Assembly: GCA_035574235.1 (NCBI GenBank) | Contig: DATLZA010000113.1 | Location: 1-40,773, forward strand | DNA from: Planctomycetota bacterium | GTDB lineage: Bacteria > Planctomycetota > MHYJ01 > JACPRB01 | DNA: 40,773 nt | Reading direction: 5' to 3' | Part shown: positions 21,852 to 29,737 of the stretch, in pieces | Layout of the letters: each line of letters starts with the position of its first letter | How positions within the stretch are numbered: position 1 is the stretch's first letter | Translations under genes and position numbers: made by a program | Notes under the pieces: generated by a model | Told to the model about the DNA's origin: nothing | Seen by the model: the letters and a program-made list of their open reading frames with translations, nothing else | The model's database searches: none

Positions 21852-22943
21852 ATGAGAATCGCCGCGCCGGCCGCGATCGTGACGATTCTGGCCGCCTGCG
21901 GAGGGACGCCCGAAACCGGACCTCCCGCCCGCCGCACCCACGTCTCCATCCGGGGAAACGCGTTCTTCCTCAACGGCCGCCCCACCTACGAGGGCCGCAG
22001 CTGGCAGGGCTACATGATCGAGGGCCTGCTCCTCAACGCCCGGCTCGTGCAAGGCATCTTCGACGACCTCAACCCCGAAACCCGCGACCGCTGGGCCTAC
22101 CCCGACACGGGCCGCTGGGATCCCGAACGCAACGTCCGGGAATTCCTCGAGGCGCTGCCCGAATACCGGCGCCACGGCCTTCTGGCCTTCACCCTGAACC
22201 TCCAGGGCGGCAACCCCCGCGGCTACGGGGGCGACGACCTCTACCATAATTCCGCTTTCACGGAAACGGGCGATCTCCGGCCGGAGTACCTGGCGCGTCT
22301 GGAGCGCGTCCTCGACCGCGCCGACGAACTCGGAATGGCCGTGATCCTCGGCCTCTTCTACTTCCGCCAGGACCAGCGCCTGCGCGACGAGGCGGCCGTC
22401 CTCCGGGCCGCGGACGCCGCCGTGGACTGGATCCTCGACCGGGGCTACACCCACGTCCTGATCGAAGTCAACAACGAGTGCAACATCCGGTACGACCACG
22501 CGATCCTGAAACCGGACCGCGTCCACGAACTCCTGGAGCGCGTCAAGAACCGCCGCCGCCACGGCCGCGGGCTCCTCGTCAGCACCAGCTACGGCGGCGG
22601 CACCCTGCCGGGGGAAAACGTCGTGCGCTCGGCGGACTTTCTCCTCCTGCACGGCAACGGCGTGGACGATCCCCGCCGGATCGCCGACCTGGTCCGCCGG
22701 ACGCGCCGGATCCCGGGCTACCGCTCGATGCCCGTCCTTTTCAACGAGGACGACCACTTCGACTTCGACAAGCCCATGAACAACATGATCGCGGCCATCA
22801 GCGAATACGCCTCCTGGGGATACTTCGATCCCGGCAAGAACGACTACGAGGACGGCTTCCAGTCGCCCCCCGTGAACTGGAGGCTCACCACGGACCGCAA
22901 GCGCGCCTTTTTCCGCAAAGTGCGGGAAATCACGGGGCACTGA
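21852..22943 (+). CDS. Glycoside-hydrolase-like TIM-barrel lipoprotein
   Basis: 363 residues. The lipobox is ILAAC with C16, so it is probably anchored in the outer or inner membrane. The fold is a (beta/alpha)8 barrel like clan-A glycosidases (GH5-like): a candidate acid/base E209 in LIEVNNECN and a nucleophile-like E299 in PVLFNEDDHFD at the ends of predicted strands 4 and 7. The N-terminal segment (GNAFFLNGRPTYEGRSWQG) is typical of such enzymes. GGGAG lies about 9 nt before ATG 21852; the frame is open upstream but within the opposite gene. Substrate not determined; neighbours suggest polysaccharide degradation. Confidence 0.82.
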   Translation: MRIAAPAAIVTILAACGGTPETGPPARRTHVSIRGNAFFLNGRPTYEGRSWQGYMIEGLLLNARLVQGIFDDLNPETRDRWAYPDTGRWDPERNVREFLEALPEYRRHGLLAFTLNLQGGNPRGYGGDDLYHNSAFTETGDLRPEYLARLERVLDRADELGMAVILGLFYFRQDQRLRDEAAVLRAADAAVDWILDRGYTHVLIEVNNECNIRYDHAILKPDRVHELLERVKNRRRHGRGLLVSTSYGGGTLPGENVVRSADFLLLHGNGVDDPRRIADLVRRTRRIPGYRSMPVLFNEDDHFDFDKPMNNMIAAISEYASWGYFDPGKNDYEDGFQSPPVNWRLTTDRKRAFFRKVREITGH

Positions 22944-22973
22944 GGCCGCCCGGGGAGGCGGACCCGCCGCGAC

Positions 22974-23678
22974 CTATTCGCGGGCGCGGCTGTAGAGCGA
23001 GAATACGTAAAGAAGCATCCCGAGCGCCGAGACGAGGCCCGCCACGTAGGTGAGCGCCGCGGCGTCCAGAACCCGCTTGACCTCGGGAAGCTCATCCGCC
23101 GTGACGATTCCTCCTTCGCTCAGGACCGCCAGCGCGCGCCTGGACGCGTTGAATTCGACGGGAACCGTCACGAGCGTGAAAAGAAAGATCGCCCCGTATC
23201 CGAGGAGAGCCCAGAAAAGGAGCGTCTTGCCCAGCCCCGGCGCGCTCGCCAGGAAAAGCCCTCCCAGAAGAAGCGCGATCTGGGCCACCCAGCTTCCCAC
23301 GGAACAGACGGGCACGAGCGCGCTGCGCATCATGAGCGGGAAGTACCCGCGGGCGTGCTGAATCGCGTGGCCCACCTCATGGGCCGCCACCCCCACGGCC
23401 GCCAGCGAGTCGCTTTCGTAGTTCGCCTCCGAAAGCCGCAGCGCCTTCTCGAGAGGATGATAGTGGTCGCTCAGGAACCCGTGCGTGGGCTCCACCTTCA
23501 CGTTCCGGATGCCTTCCGCCTCGAGAATCTCCCGCGCCACGCGGGCCCCCGTGAGCCCGCGGCGGGAGCGGATCCGCGAGGCTTCCTGATAGGCGGAGTG
23601 CACCTTGGCCTGCGCCCAAAGCCCCAAGAGAATCCCCGGAAGGGCGAACAGGAAATAGACGGGATCGACGTAGAGCAT
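22974..23678 (-). CDS. Membrane zinc metallopeptidase, YugP type
   Basis: 234 residues with an N-terminal membrane segment, an HEXXH zinc motif (H100-E101-VG-H104 in AAHEVGHAIQHARGY) and three further membrane segments (about 115-135, 140-175 and 210-230). The pattern VAREILEAEGI … VKVEPTHGFLSDHYHP … LSEANYESDSLAAVGVAAHE is characteristic of this widely conserved family. It is presumed to be an integral-membrane protease with a cytoplasmic or membrane-embedded active site; no physiological substrate is established. ATG 23678 has a weak GAGGAG about 11 nt upstream. It converges on the glycosidase-like gene. Confidence 0.93.
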   Translation of the reverse strand: MLYVDPVYFLFALPGILLGLWAQAKVHSAYQEASRIRSRRGLTGARVAREILEAEGIRNVKVEPTHGFLSDHYHPLEKALRLSEANYESDSLAAVGVAAHEVGHAIQHARGYFPLMMRSALVPVCSVGSWVAQIALLLGGLFLASAPGLGKTLLFWALLGYGAIFLFTLVTVPVEFNASRRALAVLSEGGIVTADELPEVKRVLDAAALTYVAGLVSALGMLLYVFSLYSRARE

Positions 23679-23762
23679 CGTTTTTCCGTCTCCTCGAATC
23701 TCCGATCTTTTAACGGGCCGGCGGGGTTCTACATTCTCGCGGCGCGCGGAACAAGGCGGGCC

Positions 23763-24854
23763 TCAAGGCCCGAGCCACTCCAGCGGAAACCGCGCGAAAA
23801 CCAGACGCTCGTAGGGATGAGCCTCCCCCGCTTCATAGAGGCATCCGACCCGGCCGCCCGGAAGCGCCGCCAGGCACGAATAGGCCGCGGGCCCCTCGTG
23901 CAGAACCCGCCCCGCCGTCCAGGTCGCCCCTTCGTCCGAACTCCCACGCACCATCAAACGGATTCTCCGCGATTCGTCCGCCGGATTCGAAAAGAGAAGA
24001 AGGCTCGGCTCGAACGAGTACCGGATGAGACTCGCCTGGCAGACGGGTTCCACGAGGGCCGGATCCGGAACCGCCTCCGACCAGGTTTCTCCCCCGTCGC
24101 GGCTGACCGCGGTCCCCCGGCGCCTCCCCCGGGACCCATGATTGCGCATGTTCAGAAGCAGCGAACCGTCCGACCGCTCCACGACCTGACACTCGTTCCA
24201 GACGTCTCCGACGGCGCCCCCCGTCTTCCAGGTCCGGCCCGCATCGTCGCTGAAAACGACCAGCGACAACGCCCGCCGGCCGCCCCGCTCGACCGCGTCG
24301 CACGGAACGACCAGGCGGCCGCTCCGCCGGCGGATCCCCACTCCCGGCCCGGTGGCGAACCAGGCCCAGTCCGGCTTCTTGACCTGGAGCGTGATCTCGA
24401 CCGGCGCCGACCACGTGAGCCCGTCATCCTCGCTTCGGGTCACCCACACGGTCCTCTCCCCGCGGGACGTCCCGGCGATGATCTTGCGCTCCGTATCCTC
24501 CCCCCGGTTGTGCGTGATCAGGAGCCAGATCGTTCCCGTCGAGGGATCCGCCACGGCGCAGGGATTCCCGCAGGTGTGCGGCCCGTCCTCCCACACGATC
24601 CGCATCGGCGACCACGTGCGGCCGCCGTCCTCGCTCCGGCGCACCACAAGATCGATATCCCCCGAATCCCCGGAGCCCCGGCGCCGGGCTTCGCAGAACG
24701 CCAGAAGCGTCCCCCGCGGCGTGACGAGAAGCGAAGGGATCCGGTACGTGTGAACCCCCTCCGTCCCCGCGACGAAAAGGTCCGTCTTCTCCACCTGCGC
24801 CGGGATGCCGCCGGGCGACCCCAGCGCCAGAAAGACCCCCATCCACGGTCCCAC
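23763..24854 (-). CDS. Exo-alpha-sialidase-like BNR-repeat protein (secreted)
   Basis: About 363 residues. A signal-like start ([19 protein letters not shown]) precedes a six-bladed sialidase propeller. The first-blade [22 protein letters not shown] matches the arginine-triad R, and Asp-box motifs S-x-D-x-G-x-T-W recur ([40 protein letters not shown]). I prefer GTG 24854 because GGAG lies 9 nt upstream and it begins 5 nt after the previous stop; ATG 24842 is an alternative. It would hydrolyse sialic-acid or similar terminal sugars outside the cytoplasm. It is co-transcribed with the DUF4380-like lipoprotein upstream. Confidence 0.88.
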   Translation of the reverse strand: MGPWMGVFLALGSPGGIPAQVEKTDLFVAGTEGVHTYRIPSLLVTPRGTLLAFCEARRRGSGDSGDIDLVVRRSEDGGRTWSPMRIVWEDGPHTCGNPCAVADPSTGTIWLLITHNRGEDTERKIIAGTSRGERTVWVTRSEDDGLTWSAPVEITLQVKKPDWAWFATGPGVGIRRRSGRLVVPCDAVERGGRRALSLVVFSDDAGRTWKTGGAVGDVWNECQVVERSDGSLLLNMRNHGSRGRRRGTAVSRDGGETWSEAVPDPALVEPVCQASLIRYSFEPSLLLFSNPADESRRIRLMVRGSSDEGATWTAGRVLHEGPAAYSCLAALPGGRVGCLYEAGEAHPYERLVFARFPLEWLGP

Positions 24855-24859
24855 GGCCT

Positions 24860-25861
24860 CTATCTCCGGAAGGGCGAAGGCGGAATCCGATCGGCCGCCC
24901 GACGCGCCTCTTCGAACGTGGCGACCTCGCGCTCCAGCCGCAGAAGGATCCACCGCTCCGGGAAAACGTACTCCTCGCCCGGCCGGAGCGTCACCTCCGG
25001 GCTGATCGGCTCGCACTCCGAGAAGCGCTCGTTGAAGTAGAACGCCACCGACAGCCCGCCGTCCGTGTAGCGCCCGCCGGGATCGTACGGGTAGTACTTG
25101 ACGTAAAGGAGGCTCCCGCGGACGTAGCCGATCCACCCCGCGTCCGAATCCGCGCCGATCTTCTGCTCCGGACCGCCCGAACGCACGACAAGCACTCCGT
25201 CGAGGACGCGCATCTCCGGGTGGGCGGGATCGACTCCGTTGTACTCCCAGGCGCCGCCCTTCCGCCGCCCGATCACCCATCGCGCGGGAAATCGGCTGCG
25301 CGGGTTGAGCGGGACGAGCGCGAAGCCTCCGCCCTTGCAGAGCGTGCGGTCCCACAGGCAGTAGGACTGCTCGCGGTCGGACACGTTCTTCATCCGCTGC
25401 ACGACCTCCAGCGCCCCGTCGCGCGGATCGATCGAGATCTGCTTCTCCAGGCGCAGCCCCAGCGTGGGGTCCGGTTCGCTCGACAGCGTGATCGTTCTCG
25501 GCGGCAGGAGTCCCCACCGGTACCGGCCCGACCAAAGCGCGGGATGCGGCGGGATGAGGCGCATCTCGGGGCCGACGTCGAGCTGGTATCCCCCGCCCGG
25601 CCGCGGCCGCCCGGAGGCGTCCGTGTTTTCCCAGAGGATGTTTTCGCCGTCCCGGGCGTAAACGACGACGCGGCCGGCCACGTCCGGAAGCGCGACCGCG
25701 ACCGTGCGGGCCGCCGGCGCCTCCAGAAGGAGCGCCGGCTCCACGCCCAGATGGGACACGACGCCGACCCGCGGAGGCGCCCCGGCGGTTTCCCCGCCCG
25801 CGCAGGAAAGAAGCGCCGCCGCCGTCAGGGCCGCGGCCCCCGAAAACGCGGTCTTCGGCAT
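24860..25861 (-). CDS. DUF4380-like lipoprotein
   Basis: 333 residues. The N-terminus is a lipoprotein signal with ALLSC (C20). The body is a beta-sandwich of the type seen in DUF4380/aldose-epimerase-like proteins ([78 protein letters not shown]). I chose ATG 25861 over the frame start at 25909 because the promoter at 25869-25899 lies upstream and would start transcription at about this ATG. The sialidase follows after 5 nt. It is probably a carbohydrate-binding or mutarotase-like surface protein; catalysis is not shown. Confidence 0.83.
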   Translation of the reverse strand: MPKTAFSGAAALTAAALLSCAGGETAGAPPRVGVVSHLGVEPALLLEAPAARTVAVALPDVAGRVVVYARDGENILWENTDASGRPRPGGGYQLDVGPEMRLIPPHPALWSGRYRWGLLPPRTITLSSEPDPTLGLRLEKQISIDPRDGALEVVQRMKNVSDREQSYCLWDRTLCKGGGFALVPLNPRSRFPARWVIGRRKGGAWEYNGVDPAHPEMRVLDGVLVVRSGGPEQKIGADSDAGWIGYVRGSLLYVKYYPYDPGGRYTDGGLSVAFYFNERFSECEPISPEVTLRPGEEYVFPERWILLRLEREVATFEEARRAADRIPPSPFRR

Positions 25862-25868
25862 GCCCGGC

Positions 25869-25899
25869 ATTGTACCGGTCGCGCGGCCGGAGTTGTCAA
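25869..25899 (-). promoter_or_regulatory. Promoter of the DUF4380/sialidase operon
   Basis: On the minus strand TTGACA (25899-25894) and TACAAT (25874-25869) are separated by 19 bp. Transcription would begin about at the ATG (25861), giving a leaderless message; there is no RBS. Confidence 0.6.
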
Positions 25900-25943
25900 C
25901 AAACGGCACGCCGGGCCGCCCCGCCCGGTGTTAGAATAAGGGC

Positions 25944-26375
25944 GTGGGAAACGAACGTCCCCGGAAAACGGGACACTATCTCATCGGCTCGGCGCTCCTG
26001 TGGGGCCTGGGCACCTGGGCCGTCGAATGGTTCGTGAACTATGAGGAATCCCTTTTCCGGGCCATCGCCGCGGCCGCCGGAGGACTCGTGGCCGGATGGT
26101 GCACGGCGCTCGTGCTGGGCCGCCTGGCCAAGTGGGGGTTCGGCGCCAAAGCGCTGATGGCGGCGGGGCTTCTCTTCGGAGTGGCCTTCGCCTCGGGCGC
26201 CGTCACCGGACTCAACTTCGCGCTGAGCGGATTCAAGCGCGACGCGGTGCGGTTCGACTGGGAGTCCTTCCAGGCGTTCGTCCTGAGCGTGGCGGTGATT
26301 CCGGCGGCGGCGCTGGGAATCGTGACGGGCCTCTACGTCCGCCTTCAGGTTCCACGAACGGCCAAGAAGGCCTGA
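25944..26375 (+). CDS. Small integral membrane protein
   Basis: 143 residues with four predicted membrane helices (about 12-32, 37-58, 68-92 and 110-133) and a short positively charged C-terminus. No family recognised. The GTG start has no RBS, but TAGAAT ends 7 nt before it, so it may be leaderless. It is transcribed away from the DUF4380 operon. The 30-bp gap before the large PA14 gene at 26406 suggests they are co-transcribed. Confidence 0.78.
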   Translation: MGNERPRKTGHYLIGSALLWGLGTWAVEWFVNYEESLFRAIAAAAGGLVAGWCTALVLGRLAKWGFGAKALMAAGLLFGVAFASGAVTGLNFALSGFKRDAVRFDWESFQAFVLSVAVIPAAALGIVTGLYVRLQVPRTAKKA

Positions 26376-26405
26376 TTCGCCGAGGAGCGGGAGCGACCGG
26401 GGATC

Positions 26406-29400
26406 ATGGGCCAGGAGATCGTCTACTGTTTCCGGTGCCTGGGGCGCCTGACGGGCGCCGACTTCGAAAAGGGCAAGGGGTTCCGCCACGAAGGCAAAGC
26501 GGTCTGCCTTCCCTGCGCCCAGGCGCTTCTCGAGACCGCCCGGGGGACGGAACGGGAAGCGCTCGAAGCGCTCCTCCGGAAAATTCCCGCCCGGAAGGTC
26601 TCGAACCCCGCCCTGCCGACGTTGCCCGCGTCCACCGAAAGCTCCCGCAAACTCAGGGCCCTGGCGGCCGTTCCGCAGGACCGCAAGCCCGCTTCCCGCA
26701 CGCGCGTGTATCTCGTCGCGGCGCTCGGCGCGATCGCGGTCGTCGCGCTTGCGGTTCTGGCGCTCTCCTCCCGAAAGGAGTCCGTGCCCGCTCCCGTTCT
26801 CCAGATCGAAAAGACCGCTCCGCCTCCCGCCCCCCCTCCGCCGCCTTCTCCGCCTCCTCCGCGTCCGGCGTCCCCCTTCGCGGCCGAACTCGAGGAGATC
26901 GACCGGCAGGTCCGCCCGCTGACCGACAAGGAAGAATTCGGTCCCGCCCTCGACCTCCTGGAAGCCGTCCGCCGCCGGCGCTCGGACCCCGCCTGGGACC
27001 GGGCCGTCGCCGAACGGATCGCCCGCGTCGAGGAGGCCCTTCGAGCCCTCTACGCCCCTCTGCGCGAGGAAGCCGTCGCGGCCCGGCGGGCCGGAGACGC
27101 CGCCCGCGTGGACCGCGTTCTCGAACGGGTGCGCCGCTGGAAATCGGACCGGCTGATGGGCGATCTCGAAGAAGCGCTGGCCGCGGCGGCGCCCGCGCCC
27201 CCTCCGCCTCCGCCGCCCCCGGCCCCTTCCAAGGACCGCGCGGCCTACGAAGCGGTCTGGAAGCGCGCCATGACCCTGGCGGCGGCCCGCGCCCACGCGG
27301 CGGCGATCCGGGAACTCGAAGCCCTGCTCCCCCGCGTGACGGAACCGGACGTCCGCGCGGACCTGACCGAAGATCTCCGGCTGTTCCGGGCGGCGCAGAA
27401 CCTGCTGCAGAAGGGAATTAAGGCCCTGCGCGAGCGCTCCCTCGGATTCAATGTGTCCATCGTCGCGCTCGAACCCGATGGGAAGACCCGTCGGCACGAC
27501 CAGCCGCTCCTGCGGATCGCCCCGACCCACCTCGAACTGCGGGAAACGCCGCCCGTCACATTCGCCGAGATCCTCCCGACGACCCTCGCGGAACTCGCCG
27601 GAGCCCCCAAGTCCGAAGCCGCCGCGGTGCTGTGCTGTCTGGAAGGGCATCCGCTGACGGCCGGCAAGCTCTGGAACCGCCCCACCATTCCGGACCGCTA
27701 CTTCCGCGAAGCCGAAGCGATCAAGTCCCGGCGCACGTCCGAGCGCGAAGCGCAGGCCGGACGGCTTTTTCGGGAAGCTTTCGAGCAGTGGCTCTCTCCG
27801 GCCGCCCGGGTCGAAGGCCTGCGCGGGCTGGAGCGGTTGAAAAAGGAATTCGGGGACACGCTGGCGGCCGCCCGGCAGGAGGCGGTTCTGGAGGCGGCGC
27901 GCCCCGAGGGCGCCCGGGAGTATTTCCTGGCGGCCGGCGACCTGAAAAGCTCCGGCGCCCTGCGCCCGCGGCGATACGAGGAGGCGCGCGCCGCCTGGAC
28001 GTGCGGCGCGCGGGCGGCGGACCGGCCGGACCCCGACTTCCTCGAGTTCGAGTTCTCCGCCCTGGGGGGAACGGCCTATCGCGCCTGGGTCTACGCGGGG
28101 GCGTGCTGTCTGGAACACTTCGCCTTCGGAGTGCAGGTCACCGACCATCCCTCGGCCTCCATCGGGAGCGAAGGGTCCATCCCCGTGACCCCCTCGGCGC
28201 TTCTGCCCCGCACGCATTCCGCCCACCCCGCGCGGGGCGAACCGGCCCGCTGGGAATGGGTGCTCCTGCCCTTGCCCGCCTTCCGGACGGAGGGGCGAAA
28301 GACGGTCCGCCTCGTGCGGCTCCGGGAGAATTTCAGCGCGGCATGGGTGTTCGTCTCCTCGGCGCGGACCGCGCCTCTTCCCCTCCCCGAGGCGCGCGAA
28401 GCGGAACGCGAGCGGCCGACGCTCCCGATCCCTCCCGCCCCCCGATCCCCGAGGGGCCGCATCCTTCGCGAATACTGGACCGACATCGACGGCAACGAAT
28501 TGCGGGCGCTCAAGGAACATCCGCTCTTCATCGCCGGACGCCCGACCGGCGCGGAGTGGGCCACGAGCCTGGAAGGTCCGCGGGACTGGCGCGAACGGTA
28601 CGGCACGAGATTCCGGGGTTACCTGTGGCCTCCGGCGACGGGGGAATACACGTTCTGGATCTCCGGAGACGATCAGTGCGAGCTGTGGCTGAGTCCCAAT
28701 GAGGACCCCGGCCGCAAACAAAAGATCGCCCACGTCCCCGGTTTCACCGATCCGCGCCAGTGGGAACGCGACCCGGCGCAGAAATCCCGGCCCGTGTCCC
28801 TGGTCCGCGGCCGGCGTTACTACATCGAGGTGCTGCACAAACAGGGAGGCGGGGGAGACCACGTCGCCGTCGGATGGCAGCTCCCCGACGGAACGCTCGA
28901 GCGCCCCATTCCGGGCAGGCGCCTGTCGCCCCCTCTGCACGATCCCCTGACCCTCTTCACGTCTCCTCTCCCGGGCGATGCGTTCCCCGCCCGCGCCGAC
29001 CTCACGGTGGAACTCGAAACCGTCAACCTCCATCCCGTCCGGATCGAGCTCTTTCACGCCTCCACGAAACTCGGAGAGCTTCGTCCCTCCGCCCCCGCCT
29101 ATCGCTGGACCAACATCCCGGCGGGCAGCCACCCGCTTCTGGCGCGCGTGACGGACCGTTCGGGCGAGGTGCTGCTGGCCCCGCCCGTCCACATCCGCGT
29201 GGGCGAGGTTTCCTTCTACCGGGGCATCAACCTGAACGGCCCGCCGTGCGTCATCGACGGTCAGAAGTGGGAGGGCCGGGACGCCAAAAACCTCGAGGTC
29301 CGCGGCCGCGGGTTCGGACGGCCGGACGCGGAGCTGCGTGTGCCGGCGGAATCGGCCCGCGCGGACATGATCCGCTCCTCGATCCGCGACGACGACGTTT

Positions 29401-29663
29401 CGATCGCCCTCACGTCGGTTCCGAAAGGCGCCTACCTCGTTTACCTTTATGTCTGGGAGAGCGAAACCTCCCGCACGTACGACGTCACCCTCAACGGCAA
29501 GGTCGTCCAGTCCCGGTTCGCCTCCGGCCCCGCCGGCCACTGGGAGCGGCTGGGCCCCTGGACCGCGGACGTCTCCGACGGCAAGATCGAAGTGCGGACC
29601 TCGGGAGGGCCGGCGCACGTGTCGGGCCTGGAGATTTGGCGCCTCGGAGCGGACGCCAAGTGA
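26406..29663 (+). CDS. Large membrane-anchored PA14-domain protein with N-terminal zinc ribbon
   Basis: 1085 residues. Order: zinc ribbon with C8-x2-C11 and C34-x2-C37 (YCFRCLGRL … CLPCAQ); a membrane helix at about 99-122; proline-rich linkers near 135-150 and 260-275; a helical region (155-250, 280-340); an uncharacterised segment; a PA14 domain (about 690-845: REYWTDIDGNELRALK … FWISGDDQCELWLS); an Ig-like module (about 855-940: SPLPGDAFPARADLTVE); and a malectin-like beta-sandwich (945-1080: YRGINLNGPPCVIDGQKW … LYVWESETSRTYDVTLNG). The zinc ribbon would be cytoplasmic and the rest outside. This architecture is typical of planctomycete cell-surface proteins. Role unknown, probably carbohydrate binding. 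ATG 26406 has only a weak GGGG near it. Confidence 0.82.
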   Translation: MGQEIVYCFRCLGRLTGADFEKGKGFRHEGKAVCLPCAQALLETARGTEREALEALLRKIPARKVSNPALPTLPASTESSRKLRALAAVPQDRKPASRTRVYLVAALGAIAVVALAVLALSSRKESVPAPVLQIEKTAPPPAPPPPPSPPPPRPASPFAAELEEIDRQVRPLTDKEEFGPALDLLEAVRRRRSDPAWDRAVAERIARVEEALRALYAPLREEAVAARRAGDAARVDRVLERVRRWKSDRLMGDLEEALAAAAPAPPPPPPPPAPSKDRAAYEAVWKRAMTLAAARAHAAAIRELEALLPRVTEPDVRADLTEDLRLFRAAQNLLQKGIKALRERSLGFNVSIVALEPDGKTRRHDQPLLRIAPTHLELRETPPVTFAEILPTTLAELAGAPKSEAAAVLCCLEGHPLTAGKLWNRPTIPDRYFREAEAIKSRRTSEREAQAGRLFREAFEQWLSPAARVEGLRGLERLKKEFGDTLAAARQEAVLEAARPEGAREYFLAAGDLKSSGALRPRRYEEARAAWTCGARAADRPDPDFLEFEFSALGGTAYRAWVYAGACCLEHFAFGVQVTDHPSASIGSEGSIPVTPSALLPRTHSAHPARGEPARWEWVLLPLPAFRTEGRKTVRLVRLRENFSAAWVFVSSARTAPLPLPEAREAERERPTLPIPPAPRSPRGRILREYWTDIDGNELRALKEHPLFIAGRPTGAEWATSLEGPRDWRERYGTRFRGYLWPPATGEYTFWISGDDQCELWLSPNEDPGRKQKIAHVPGFTDPRQWERDPAQKSRPVSLVRGRRYYIEVLHKQGGGGDHVAVGWQLPDGTLERPIPGRRLSPPLHDPLTLFTSPLPGDAFPARADLTVELETVNLHPVRIELFHASTKLGELRPSAPAYRWTNIPAGSHPLLARVTDRSGEVLLAPPVHIRVGEVSFYRGINLNGPPCVIDGQKWEGRDAKNLEVRGRGFGRPDAELRVPAESARADMIRSSIRDDDVSIALTSVPKGAYLVYLYVWESETSRTYDVTLNGKVVQSRFASGPAGHWERLGPWTADVSDGKIEVRTSGGPAHVSGLEIWRLGADAK

Positions 29664-29737
29664 AGTTTCCCGGGCGTCTTTTCGAAAAACCCGCCGCGCC
29701 GGACGCTGTTTCATAGACGAAAGCCCCGAGGACCCGC